Assembly (NCBI GenBank): GCA_013362805.1
Contig: JABFVL010000079.1
Coordinates: forward strand, 1-35,251
DNA length: 35,251 nucleotides
From: Mycobacteriales bacterium
GTDB lineage: Bacteria > Actinomycetota > Actinomycetes > Mycobacteriales > QHCE01
Reading direction: 5' to 3'
The notes beneath the pieces were generated by a model. It was not told where the DNA came from, searched no databases, and was given only the letters and a program-made list of their open reading frames with translations. Shown here in pieces: positions 27,154-35,251 of this stretch. Both the position numbers and the translations under genes were made by a program. Numbering within the stretch: position 1 is the first letter of the stretch; every line of letters starts with the position of its first letter.

Positions 27154-27175
27154 CGCGTCTCCTTTCTACGGTTGC

Positions 27176-27885
27176 CTAAAGCTCAGAGTCACTATCAGGT
27201 TTCGGTGTCTCTTCTGTTGCCTTTTCAGCGCCTGGCTCAGCTGGGTCAGCAACAATGACAAGAGCCGGTCGCAGCATCTTCTCGCCCACTGAGTAGCCCT
27301 TGCGCAGAACCTGGACACAGGTGGGTTCTGGAACATCCGCGGTGCCCGCGTGGCTAACGGCCTCGTGCCATGTCGGGTCAAACACGTCGCCTTCGTTACC
27401 GAATGAAACCAAGCCCATTTTGTTGACGGCTGTCAACAGGTGCTCGGCTACGGTAGCGAAACCACCAGTCAAGTCGCCATGACTGCGAGCGCGCTCGATG
27501 TCATCTAGCACGGGCAATAGATTGCTGAGCGCGAGTGAGGTGGCTTGTTCGGCCATGCGCTCCCGGTCGCGTTCCACCCGTTTGCGGTGGTTGGCGTATT
27601 CCGCGGTGATGCGTTGCAGGTCGGCGGTGCGCTCGGTGAGTTCGCCCCGGATTTTCTCCAGTTCGGACTGAAGTTTGTCGAGTTCGGGCCCACTGGCCGG
27701 CGCCGCCTCAGGTGCGGAGGCGCCACCGGTGGTGGCGCCTCCCTTGCCTGGAGTTGCGGTGCCACGGGCCGCTGGCGCGTCTGCGGGGGGCCGCAGCGCA
27801 CCAGTTACCGGATCTACTCGACGTCGGTCGCGTACCACTATTTTGGGTTCGGCTTCCGGGTCAGTGTCACGGTGTGGCGGTTTCG

Positions 27886-27889
<4 letters not shown>
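27176..27889 (-). CDS. grpE: Nucleotide exchange factor GrpE
   Basis: 237 residues. An N-terminal charged and Pro/Ala-rich region (to about 80), a long coiled coil ([20 protein letters not shown]), the conserved [34 protein letters not shown], and the beta domain [15 protein letters not shown] then [20 protein letters not shown]. It releases ADP from DnaK. The GTG start overlaps the dnaK stop (GTGA), showing translational coupling. The basic N-terminal extension is longer than in E. coli. Confidence 0.96.
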
Positions 27890-29754
<1,865 letters not shown>

Positions 29755-29819
29755 AACTTCCTCCGAGGTAACTGTTGACACATAAGAGGCACCTTGATGG
29801 GCCTCACTCACTAAACAAA

Positions 29820-29851
29820 GTTGAGTTTAGCCAACGCAAGTTTGTTGACAA
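29820..29851 (-). promoter_or_regulatory. dnaK promoter overlapped by a HAIR operator
   Basis: On the minus strand, -35 TTGTCA (29851-29846) and -10 TAAACT (29829-29824) are separated by 16 bases, about 70 bases upstream of the dnaK ATG. The HAIR-like repeat GTTGAGT-N7-ACGCAAG in plus-strand reading spans 29820-29840. It matches the HspR consensus CTTGAGT-N7-ACTCAAG at 12 of 14 positions. Repressor bound here would cover the -10 box. Confidence 0.8.
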
Positions 29852-30008
29852 CTCGGAGGGTGCCCACTGTTAACTAGCGCGACTATAGTCATAAAACAGT
29901 ACAGACGAGACGAAACAGGTCGAGAGTCACTACGCACCGATGGTCGCGGATCACCACAGGGCGATCTTGGCACCCACGAGTCCCACCGCTCCGCGTACTC
30001 TGTGGCCC

Positions 30009-31637
30009 ATGGAGTCACACGGCACCGCCCGCGTCGTCGCCGGGCGCTATCGCGTGGACGCTCGCATAGGCACCGGCGCTATGGGCACGGTATGGCGTGG
30101 GTACGACGAAATGCTGCATCGCGTCGTAGCCGTGAAGGAAGTCGCCATCCCTTTTGGCATGGCCGCACCAGACGCCGAAAAATTACGAGAGCGATACCTG
30201 CGCGAAGCCAGAGCCGCCGCACGTCTGCGTCACCCTGGTGTCGTAGGGGTTTATGACGTCATCTCTGAAGAAGCCGATGACAACGATGATGATGCCGGCC
30301 GCGTCTGGATCGTCATGGAATTCGTGGAAGCCCAAAACCTCGCCAGCCTGCTGCGAGAACGGCGACTAACCACCGAAGAAACCGCTCACATAGGCCTTCA
30401 GCTCCTTGCCGCCTTGACCGCGGCACACCAAGCCGGCGTGCTTCACCGCGACGTGAAACCCGCAAATGTACTTGTCCAAGACGATGAAGAGGGCAAGCTT
30501 CGCGTTACGCTCACCGACTTTGGCGTCGCGAGCATCAGCGGCGACTCATCGCTTACCAGAACGGGTCAGCTCGTTGGTTCTCCCGCGTACCTCTCGCCGG
30601 AGAGGCTGTCCTCTACCGGCGTCGCGGGACCGCCGAGCGACCTATGGGCATTGGGCTGCACGTTGTATGCCGCGCTCGAGGGTCACCCGCCCTTTCGAAG
30701 CACTGACCAGTTCGAAGTAATCAGCTCGATCACCATTGAACCTGTTCCGGCTCCCAAACGCGCTGGAAATCTTGAGCCCATTCTCGCCGGACTGCTGGAA
30801 AAAGATCCACGTCGACGCTGGGATGCCAGCAGGGCGCGCCGCGCCCTGCAAGATGTGCAGGCCGGGAAAGCGATCGAAAACACGGGAACGTGGGGTGCCA
30901 GCCCCACTGCACCTACCTCGCCGGCCATACCCCCGAAGCCGCCAGTAACGCCAATAACTCCTCACACGACGACGACTGCCTCTACCACCCGCAAAGGCAC
31001 GGAGTATCGGGCTCGGCGCACGAGGTGGAAGCGCAACCTCACAATTTCTGCGATTGTCGCGGCAATTGTGGTCGTGGCCGTGCTCCTAGTGCACCTATTC
31101 GGGCGTTGGCCAAGCTTCGCCGATGCGAACTCGGACACAAGAGCGAATAGTGAAATCACCCCAATGCCGGAGGCAACGCGCTTTTACAATTCGTCTTTCC
31201 CCTACTCGATGGACCGACCAAAAAGCTGGTCAGCGAATTGTGAGCGCCCACTCGAATGTGAATTCTCACCACCAAAGAACGAGCCAGTTTCGGGGCAACT
31301 GCGCATATTGGTAATCGTGGAATCCGCGCCTGGAAGCGATGCCGAAGAACTCACTCGCAAAGAGAACTCAAGAAATAAGCGAGATCGCGTCAAATATGAG
31401 GAAATAAGTCTGGACAAAGCGACATTTGGTGACCATAAAGGCTGGCTAGTCGAATACAGCTTCATGAACGCGAATGGCACGGTGCGCCACGTGCGCGTGT
31501 TCCGGATGAATGGCGCGAATAACCTTGTCTATTCCATTTCCCTCAATGCTGACGCCCGCGATTTCCCGTCCTACGAATACATATTGACGGCAGCGATAAC
31601 TAGTTTCAAGGAATCAGGACCCGCCGAAACGCGTTAA
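30009..31637 (+). CDS. Membrane-anchored Hanks-type serine/threonine protein kinase
   Basis: 542 residues from the ATG at 30009 (an upstream in-frame ATG at 29940 is possible; neither has a clear ribosome site). Kinase motifs: IGTGAMGTVWRG (glycine loop, residues 20-31), VAVKE (Lys 43), HRDVKPANVLV near 145, LTDFGVAS near 170 and the activation-loop end VGSPAYLSPE. A Pro/Thr-rich juxtamembrane stretch, one membrane helix (about 343-364, TISAIVAAIVVVAVLLVHLF) and an extracytoplasmic domain of about 175 residues (FPYSMDRPKSWSANCERPLE type) follow. No PASTA repeats, so it is not PknB. Downstream are a zincin and AIM24 in the same direction. Confidence 0.93.
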   Translation: MESHGTARVVAGRYRVDARIGTGAMGTVWRGYDEMLHRVVAVKEVAIPFGMAAPDAEKLRERYLREARAAARLRHPGVVGVYDVISEEADDNDDDAGRVWIVMEFVEAQNLASLLRERRLTTEETAHIGLQLLAALTAAHQAGVLHRDVKPANVLVQDDEEGKLRVTLTDFGVASISGDSSLTRTGQLVGSPAYLSPERLSSTGVAGPPSDLWALGCTLYAALEGHPPFRSTDQFEVISSITIEPVPAPKRAGNLEPILAGLLEKDPRRRWDASRARRALQDVQAGKAIENTGTWGASPTAPTSPAIPPKPPVTPITPHTTTTASTTRKGTEYRARRTRWKRNLTISAIVAAIVVVAVLLVHLFGRWPSFADANSDTRANSEITPMPEATRFYNSSFPYSMDRPKSWSANCERPLECEFSPPKNEPVSGQLRILVIVESAPGSDAEELTRKENSRNKRDRVKYEEISLDKATFGDHKGWLVEYSFMNANGTVRHVRVFRMNGANNLVYSISLNADARDFPSYEYILTAAITSFKESGPAETR

Positions 31638-31664
31638 AGGTGCACCCACACATTCGGAGATTCC

Positions 31665-32009
31665 GTGATCCAGCTGACTCGTGAACGCTTTGAAGATTTG
31701 GTATCCGCGGCACTTGACGAAATTCCACCCGCGCTCACCAAAATGATGGACAACGTAGTCATTCTCGTAGAAGACGAGTCAGAAAGACCAGGAATCCTTG
31801 GCCTCTACGAGGGCTTCGCGCTCACGGACCGCGGCTGGGACTATTCCGGAGCCCTACCCGATCGGATCTTCATTTATCGGAACCCCATACTGCGAATTTG
31901 CCACACCGAAGAACAAGTAATTCATGAAGTAACCACCACAGTCGTGCACGAAATCGCCCATCATTTTGGCATCGATGACGCCAAGCTCCATGCCCTCGGG
32001 TGGGGTTAA
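31665..32009 (+). CDS. Minimal zincin metallopeptidase family protein (DUF1025)
   Basis: 114 residues. The C-terminal zinc motif TTTVVHEIAHHFGIDDAKLH holds HExxH, followed by the family ending LHALGWG. The N-terminal part FEDLVSAALDEIPPALTKMM, then NVVILVEDE, matches the small possible-zinc-peptidase family found beside kinases in actinobacteria. Substrate unknown; actual protease activity is unproven. The GTG at 31665 follows CGGAG. It is 27 bases downstream of the kinase gene, so co-transcription is likely. Confidence 0.88.
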   Translation: MIQLTRERFEDLVSAALDEIPPALTKMMDNVVILVEDESERPGILGLYEGFALTDRGWDYSGALPDRIFIYRNPILRICHTEEQVIHEVTTTVVHEIAHHFGIDDAKLHALGWG

Positions 32010-32050
32010 TGAGATAGACCATTACCAGCGGTAACAGTGGGTTTCGCTGA

Positions 32051-32085
32051 CGAGTGACACCTAAGTAAGCACTGGTGTCCACTCG
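32051..32085. repeat. Imperfect hairpin upstream of AIM24
   Basis: CGAGTGACACC (32051-32061) pairs with GGTGTCCACTCG (32074-32085) with one bulged C. It lies between the zincin stop and the AIM24 start and could be a terminator or an operator for AIM24. Confidence 0.5.
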
Positions 32086-32143
32086 CTAAAGTGAACAAAC
32101 CAAATTACTTAGCACCACATACCGCCGCGATAAGGAGCAAGCA

Positions 32144-32848
32144 GTGCGCAGCGAAATCTTCAACTCGGAGAATATGGCTCAACCGGCCACTCAAGTTGGC
32201 ATCACGCTTCAAAACAAGCAATGCGTGAAAGCAGCCGTGAACGGCGAGCTTTTAGCCCGTCAAGGGGCAATGGTCGCCTACCGGGGCAACTTAAACTTTG
32301 AGGTCAAGAGCCAGGGTGTGGGTAACTTCCTCAAGCGCGCCGTCACCGGCGAAGGACTGTCCCTCATGACAGCGCGCGGGCAGGGCGAAGTGTGGTTCGC
32401 GAACCTCGCCGAACACTGCTTCGTGCTTGACATCGACCCAGGCGACCAGTTCAGTGTCAACGGACGCAACGTCATCTGCTTCGACAGCACTCTGCAATAC
32501 AACATCAGCATGATCAAGGGCGCCGGAATGTTCGGTGGCGGCCTGTTCAACTCCACCTTCGCCGGGCAGGGACGCATCGCCATCACCAGCGACGGACCGC
32601 CCATCGTCATCCCAGTCACCCCACAAGCCCCCGTGCTGGTAGACACCGATGCGATCATCGGCTGGAGTGCCAACCTGCAGACGAGCATTCACAAGTCACA
32701 GGGTTTGAAGTCCATCCTCAAGGGCGGCTCGGGCGAAATGTTCCAGGTCGTTTTCCAAGGCCAAGGCATGGTTGTCATCCAGCCATCTGAAGGCATCCCA
32801 CTGAACGCTGGCAACACCGGCGGCGGTGGCGGCGGAATCTTCGGCTGA
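32144..32848 (+). CDS. AIM24 family protein
   Basis: 234 residues, beta-rich with no signal peptide or membrane helix. Family pattern: CVKAAVNGELLARQGAMVAY, RGNLNFEVKSQGVGNFLKRA, GEGLSLMTARGQGEVWFA, and the C-terminal FQVVFQGQGMVVIQPSEG with a Gly-rich end (NTGGGGGGIFG). The eukaryotic namesake helps shape mitochondrial inner membranes; bacterial roles are unknown. GTG start at 32144 with AAGGAG at ideal spacing. It has its own terminator. Confidence 0.9.
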   Translation: MRSEIFNSENMAQPATQVGITLQNKQCVKAAVNGELLARQGAMVAYRGNLNFEVKSQGVGNFLKRAVTGEGLSLMTARGQGEVWFANLAEHCFVLDIDPGDQFSVNGRNVICFDSTLQYNISMIKGAGMFGGGLFNSTFAGQGRIAITSDGPPIVIPVTPQAPVLVDTDAIIGWSANLQTSIHKSQGLKSILKGGSGEMFQVVFQGQGMVVIQPSEGIPLNAGNTGGGGGGIFG

Positions 32849-32864
32849 ATCGATCTAGATCTTT

Positions 32865-32899
32865 AAAGTGGGGGCGGCCAGATAGGCCGCCCCCACTTT
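32865..32899. terminator. Bidirectional terminator between AIM24 and pheA
   Basis: A perfect 15-bp stem (32865-32879 with 32885-32899) with loop AGATA. The GC core GTGGGGGCGGCC is flanked by AAA and TTT. It sits between the convergent stop codons of AIM24 (32848) and pheA (32904). Confidence 0.88.
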
Positions 32900-32903
32900 C
32901 ACT

Positions 32904-33830
32904 TTAAAAGTTGCCGCTACGCAGTTCCGCCACCCAATCAATCGCGGCCTGGTGTTCGAGGTTCACCTGAGCTGTGTTCTCGGGGCCGTTCAATGGTGAT
33001 CGCGCCGCGCGTGGATAAGAGCCGAAAAATCGCACCTCACTGGCCACTCGCCGCAAGCCAGCGAAAGCCTCCGCTACCGGCGCATCGGCAATGTGTCCCG
33101 AACAATCCAAGAAAAACCAGTACACGCCGAGTTGCTGTTTGACTGGTCTGGACTCGATTCGACTCAAATTCACGCCACGAACTGAAAACTGTGTCAGCGC
33201 GATTTGCAAAGAACCTGACTGATCATGCGGCAGGGTCAACGCCAGGGACGTCACATCATCTCCCGTTGGCTCAGGAGGTCGACCCGCTTTAGCCACACGA
33301 ACAAACCGAGTCACCGCGCCCGGATTGTCGGCAATGCTAGGCGCCAACGCTGTCAGCCCATAGTTTGCCCCAGCTATAGCGGCGCACACCGCAGCATCAA
33401 ACTCGCCGTCTCGCACGGCCCGTGCCGCATCAGCAGTCGAGGCGGCAGCGACGTAACGAGCTTGTGGCACATGCGTGCTCAGCCAGCCTCGGCACTGCGC
33501 ATACGCGTGCGGGTGTGTGGAAACCGTCGCTATGTCGGCCTGAGCCAGACCCGGCTTGCCGTACAGCCCAAAAGCCACCTCAAGCAAAGCCTCACCCACG
33601 ATCATCAGCGAAGGATGTTTCAACAGATAGTCCATTGTCGCGCCAACCGCGCCCTCAACAGAGTTCTCCATCGGTACCACGGCCGCTTCAGTTGTTTCCC
33701 CCACCATGTCTAGCGCGTCAGAAATAGACGCTGCGGGAATGGTTTCCCACTCCTGTGCATCGGGAAAAGTGCGCAAAGCTTGTTCTGTAAACGTGCCAGA
33801 TGGTCCTAGGAAACTCATTCGTGCAGCCAT
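32904..33830 (-). CDS. pheA: Prephenate dehydratase
   Basis: 308 residues from the ATG at 33830 (ATG 33818 also possible; an in-frame ATG at 33890 adds residues unlike the family). Catalytic domain: FLGPSGTFTEQALRTF, VVPMENSVEGAVGATMDYLL, CAAIAGANYGL and the TRF motif NPGAVTRFVRV. A regulatory ACT domain follows with GVNLSRIESRPVKQQLGVYW, including the ESRP phenylalanine-binding motif. It converts prephenate to phenylpyruvate and is probably inhibited by phenylalanine. Monofunctional, with no chorismate mutase domain. Confidence 0.95.
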   Translation of the reverse strand: MAARMSFLGPSGTFTEQALRTFPDAQEWETIPAASISDALDMVGETTEAAVVPMENSVEGAVGATMDYLLKHPSLMIVGEALLEVAFGLYGKPGLAQADIATVSTHPHAYAQCRGWLSTHVPQARYVAAASTADAARAVRDGEFDAAVCAAIAGANYGLTALAPSIADNPGAVTRFVRVAKAGRPPEPTGDDVTSLALTLPHDQSGSLQIALTQFSVRGVNLSRIESRPVKQQLGVYWFFLDCSGHIADAPVAEAFAGLRRVASEVRFFGSYPRAARSPLNGPENTAQVNLEHQAAIDWVAELRSGNF

Positions 33831-33984
33831 AACGGAACCATACCCTCGTACCGAACCGCCTTTAATTCCTTGGCACTTCCATAGCTCCAAGAGGTAAAAC
33901 CGAGTTTGGTGTCACTGGCCGGGCCCGTTGTATCGGCCAATCCCGCTATCTAGGATGTAACGGTGAACAGCACCCACGACTGTC

Positions 33985-34590
33985 GTGTCAAACATGTCAA
34001 TTGATCTAGCCATACTCGCGACCGTCTTCGGGCTCGTATTCTTGCTAGAGCTTCCCGACAAGACCATGCTCGCAACTCTGGTGCTTTCCAGCAGATATCG
34101 TCCCGCACCCGTTCTTGTAGGCGTAGGCGTCGCTTTCGCGCTTCAAATGGCAATTGCCGTGGCCGTCGGCCAAGCATTGACGTTGCTGCCTCGAGAAATC
34201 ACCTTGAGCGTCGTCGCCGTCATGTTCCTTATCGGAGCCATAATTTTGGCCCGAGAAAGTTTCAAGACTGAAGACGAAGACGAAGAAAGCACGCCGGTAG
34301 CAACAGCTTTTTGGCGAATCGCTTTGATAAGTTTCGGCATTCTCTTTCTCGCCGAATTCGGTGATGGTTCACAACTCGCCGCGGCGGGCCTTTCCGCACG
34401 GTATGGCGCACCATTGTCCGTGTTCCTGGGCGCCTGGCTCGCCGAAATGGCAGTGTGCACTCTAGCGGCACTAGCTGGTCGAGCATTGTTGAGAGTAGTT
34501 CCGGTGAAGTGGGTGCAACGCATAGCTGCCGTAATCTTCACGACCTTCGCAGTCTTGGCTGTTGTTGAAATTGTGCGCTCCACCACCTAA
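33985..34590 (+). CDS. GDT1/TMEM165 (UPF0016) family cation transporter
   Basis: 201 residues with six likely membrane helices in two halves. The two family signatures are LLELPDKTMLATLVLSSRY near residue 20 and LAEFGDGSQLAAAGLSARYG near residue 125. A charged loop (EDEDEEST) separates the halves. Relatives export manganese or exchange calcium; substrate here is unknown. The first motif has Pro where many families have Gly (E-x-G-D-K), and the second has Gly-Ser in place of Lys-Thr. Start GTG 33985 or ATG 33994; no clear ribosome site or manganese riboswitch seen. Confidence 0.9.
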   Translation: MSNMSIDLAILATVFGLVFLLELPDKTMLATLVLSSRYRPAPVLVGVGVAFALQMAIAVAVGQALTLLPREITLSVVAVMFLIGAIILARESFKTEDEDEESTPVATAFWRIALISFGILFLAEFGDGSQLAAAGLSARYGAPLSVFLGAWLAEMAVCTLAALAGRALLRVVPVKWVQRIAAVIFTTFAVLAVVEIVRSTT

Positions 34591-34593
34591 TTA

Positions 34594-35052
34594 TCAGATG
34601 GTTTGGCAGAAACAGATCACTCCAGCGAGTTCGCCGTCGAGTCGGACAGGACTCGCGATCATGTCCAGCGCATGCACCAGTTCGCCGGCACGAACACGCA
34701 CCCGCCCTCGCGCCAAGCCATTATTACCAAGAGCTTCTAGCGCCGGAATTCGCAAAAGTTCTCGCCTTGGCAGTGGTCCTGCAAGGGCGGTGAAATCCAC
34801 AAAACTCACAACATCATCTAGCAGGCCTCTGCCTAGCAATTGAGTCGCTTCCTTGTAACCAACCAGCTCGGCAAATTCGGTGGAAGCCCCTGCGATTACG
34901 CCATCGGCATCTAACAAAAAGCAAGGCTCAGCAGCGGCCGTAACAGCGCCGAGCCACAAATCCAGATGCGAGCTCGCACCAACCACGCGCGGACGAATGA
35001 TGCTGTCATCGCTTGCTTCAGAGGGTCGCAAAGACAACTCAATGCGAGTCAT
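34594..35052 (-). CDS. Single PAS-domain protein
   Basis: 152 residues. A PAS fold is visible: LDLWLGAVTAAAEPCFLLDA, DGVIAGASTEFAELVGYKEA, LLGRGLLDDVVSFVDF, and the last strands ALDMIASPVRLDGELAGVIC. No kinase, GGDEF or HTH output domain follows, so it may act as a small sensor or protein-interaction module. The start ATG has GTGGAG upstream. It ends 3 bases from the end of the GDT1 gene and lies just downstream of an rRNA operon on the same strand. Confidence 0.8.
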   Translation of the reverse strand: MTRIELSLRPSEASDDSIIRPRVVGASSHLDLWLGAVTAAAEPCFLLDADGVIAGASTEFAELVGYKEATQLLGRGLLDDVVSFVDFTALAGPLPRRELLRIPALEALGNNGLARGRVRVRAGELVHALDMIASPVRLDGELAGVICFCQTI

Positions 35053-35177
35053 TAATCAGCTCCACTTGTCGAATTTGAACGAAGCAGAGTTTATGACCAA
35101 CAGGCCCCGTAACGTTATGGCGCGTGTCATTCGATTGAGCCGTTGTTCCGCATCGGGGTGGTGGGGTTGGTGATGTG

Positions 35178-35212
35178 GGTGTGGCCCCCAACTCTAGGTT
35201 GGGGGCCACACC
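35178..35212 (-). terminator. Hairpin downstream of 5S rRNA
   Basis: A perfect 15-bp stem GGTGTGGCCCCCAAC (35178-35192) pairs with 35198-35212 around TCTAG, 8 bases after the 5S end. The following minus-strand sequence is not T-rich, but the position and stability fit the end of the rRNA operon. Confidence 0.8.
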
Positions 35213-35220
35213 ATACATAG

Positions 35221-35251
35221 TGTTCGGTGGTGTCCTACTCTCCCACCCAGC
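35221..35251 (-). rRNA. rrf: 5S ribosomal RNA, 3' end (partial)
   Basis: Read on the minus strand, the last 31 bases contain GGGTGGGAGAGTAGGACACC and end ACCGAACA, the conserved 3' part of actinobacterial 5S rRNA. The gene continues past the right edge, and 23S and 16S are expected beyond it. The exact 3' end may differ by one or two bases. Confidence 0.9.

Noticed and set aside
29940..30008. Earlier in-frame start of the kinase at ATG 29940
   Set aside because: No good ribosome site, and the extra 23 residues are unlike a kinase N-terminus; kept only as an alternative.

Overview
The window looks like a chromosomal segment of an actinomycete with moderately high GC. Supporting evidence is an HspR-controlled dnaK-grpE-dnaJ-hspR operon, many GTG starts, a short SRP RNA directly upstream of dnaX, and a gene set (purA, DUF3151, fba, dedA, pyrE, dnaK operon, clpB, tadA, tyrA, pheA) whose local groupings resemble those of mycobacteria and Micromonospora-like organisms. 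The DAGK-like gene divergent from purA and the modest GC favour Micromonosporales or Glycomycetales over mycobacteria, but that is inference from recalled families, not a search.

Layout. 1-2620: dnaX (minus), SRP RNA (minus) and tRNA-Ser(GGA) (plus) with a strong terminator. 2650-5740: an accessory-looking patch with a frameshifted small gene, a 5'-truncated glycosyltransferase remnant, and a YafY-type WYL regulator divergent from a VOC-YdeI gene pair. 5740-7460: a 430-base gap, a small secreted protein, tRNA-Ser(CGA) and a small unknown gene. 7449-11174: tadA, a divergent rhamnose-isomerase-like protein, tyrA (prephenate dehydrogenase), then about 1 kb without a convincing gene but with two long inverted repeats. 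11175-16280: purA, a DAGK-like protein, and a large proline-rich ParA/MinD-like (EspI-like) ATPase, followed by a 180-base convergent gap packed with DnaA boxes around a perfect 40-bp palindrome. 16279-22019: DUF3151, class II aldolase, DedA, pyrE, an unknown protein, a DUF456 membrane protein and an alpha/beta hydrolase. 22006-29850: clpB, a proline-rich membrane protein, and the hspR-dnaJ-grpE-dnaK operon with a HAIR operator over its promoter. 29940-35251: a Hanks-type kinase, a minimal zincin, AIM24, pheA, a GDT1-type transporter, a PAS protein, and the 3' end of a 5S rRNA gene on the minus strand, meaning an rRNA operon continues to the right.

The genes fall into three functional groups: replication and information processing (dnaX, SRP RNA, tRNAs, tadA, 5S), protein quality control (the DnaK system and ClpB under HspR logic), and core metabolism (purA, pyrE, fba, tyrA, pheA). 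The most unusual part is 13536-16271: an ATPase with repeated Thr-Thr motifs next to a dense DnaA-box cluster. No mobile element, CRISPR array or complete phage was seen.
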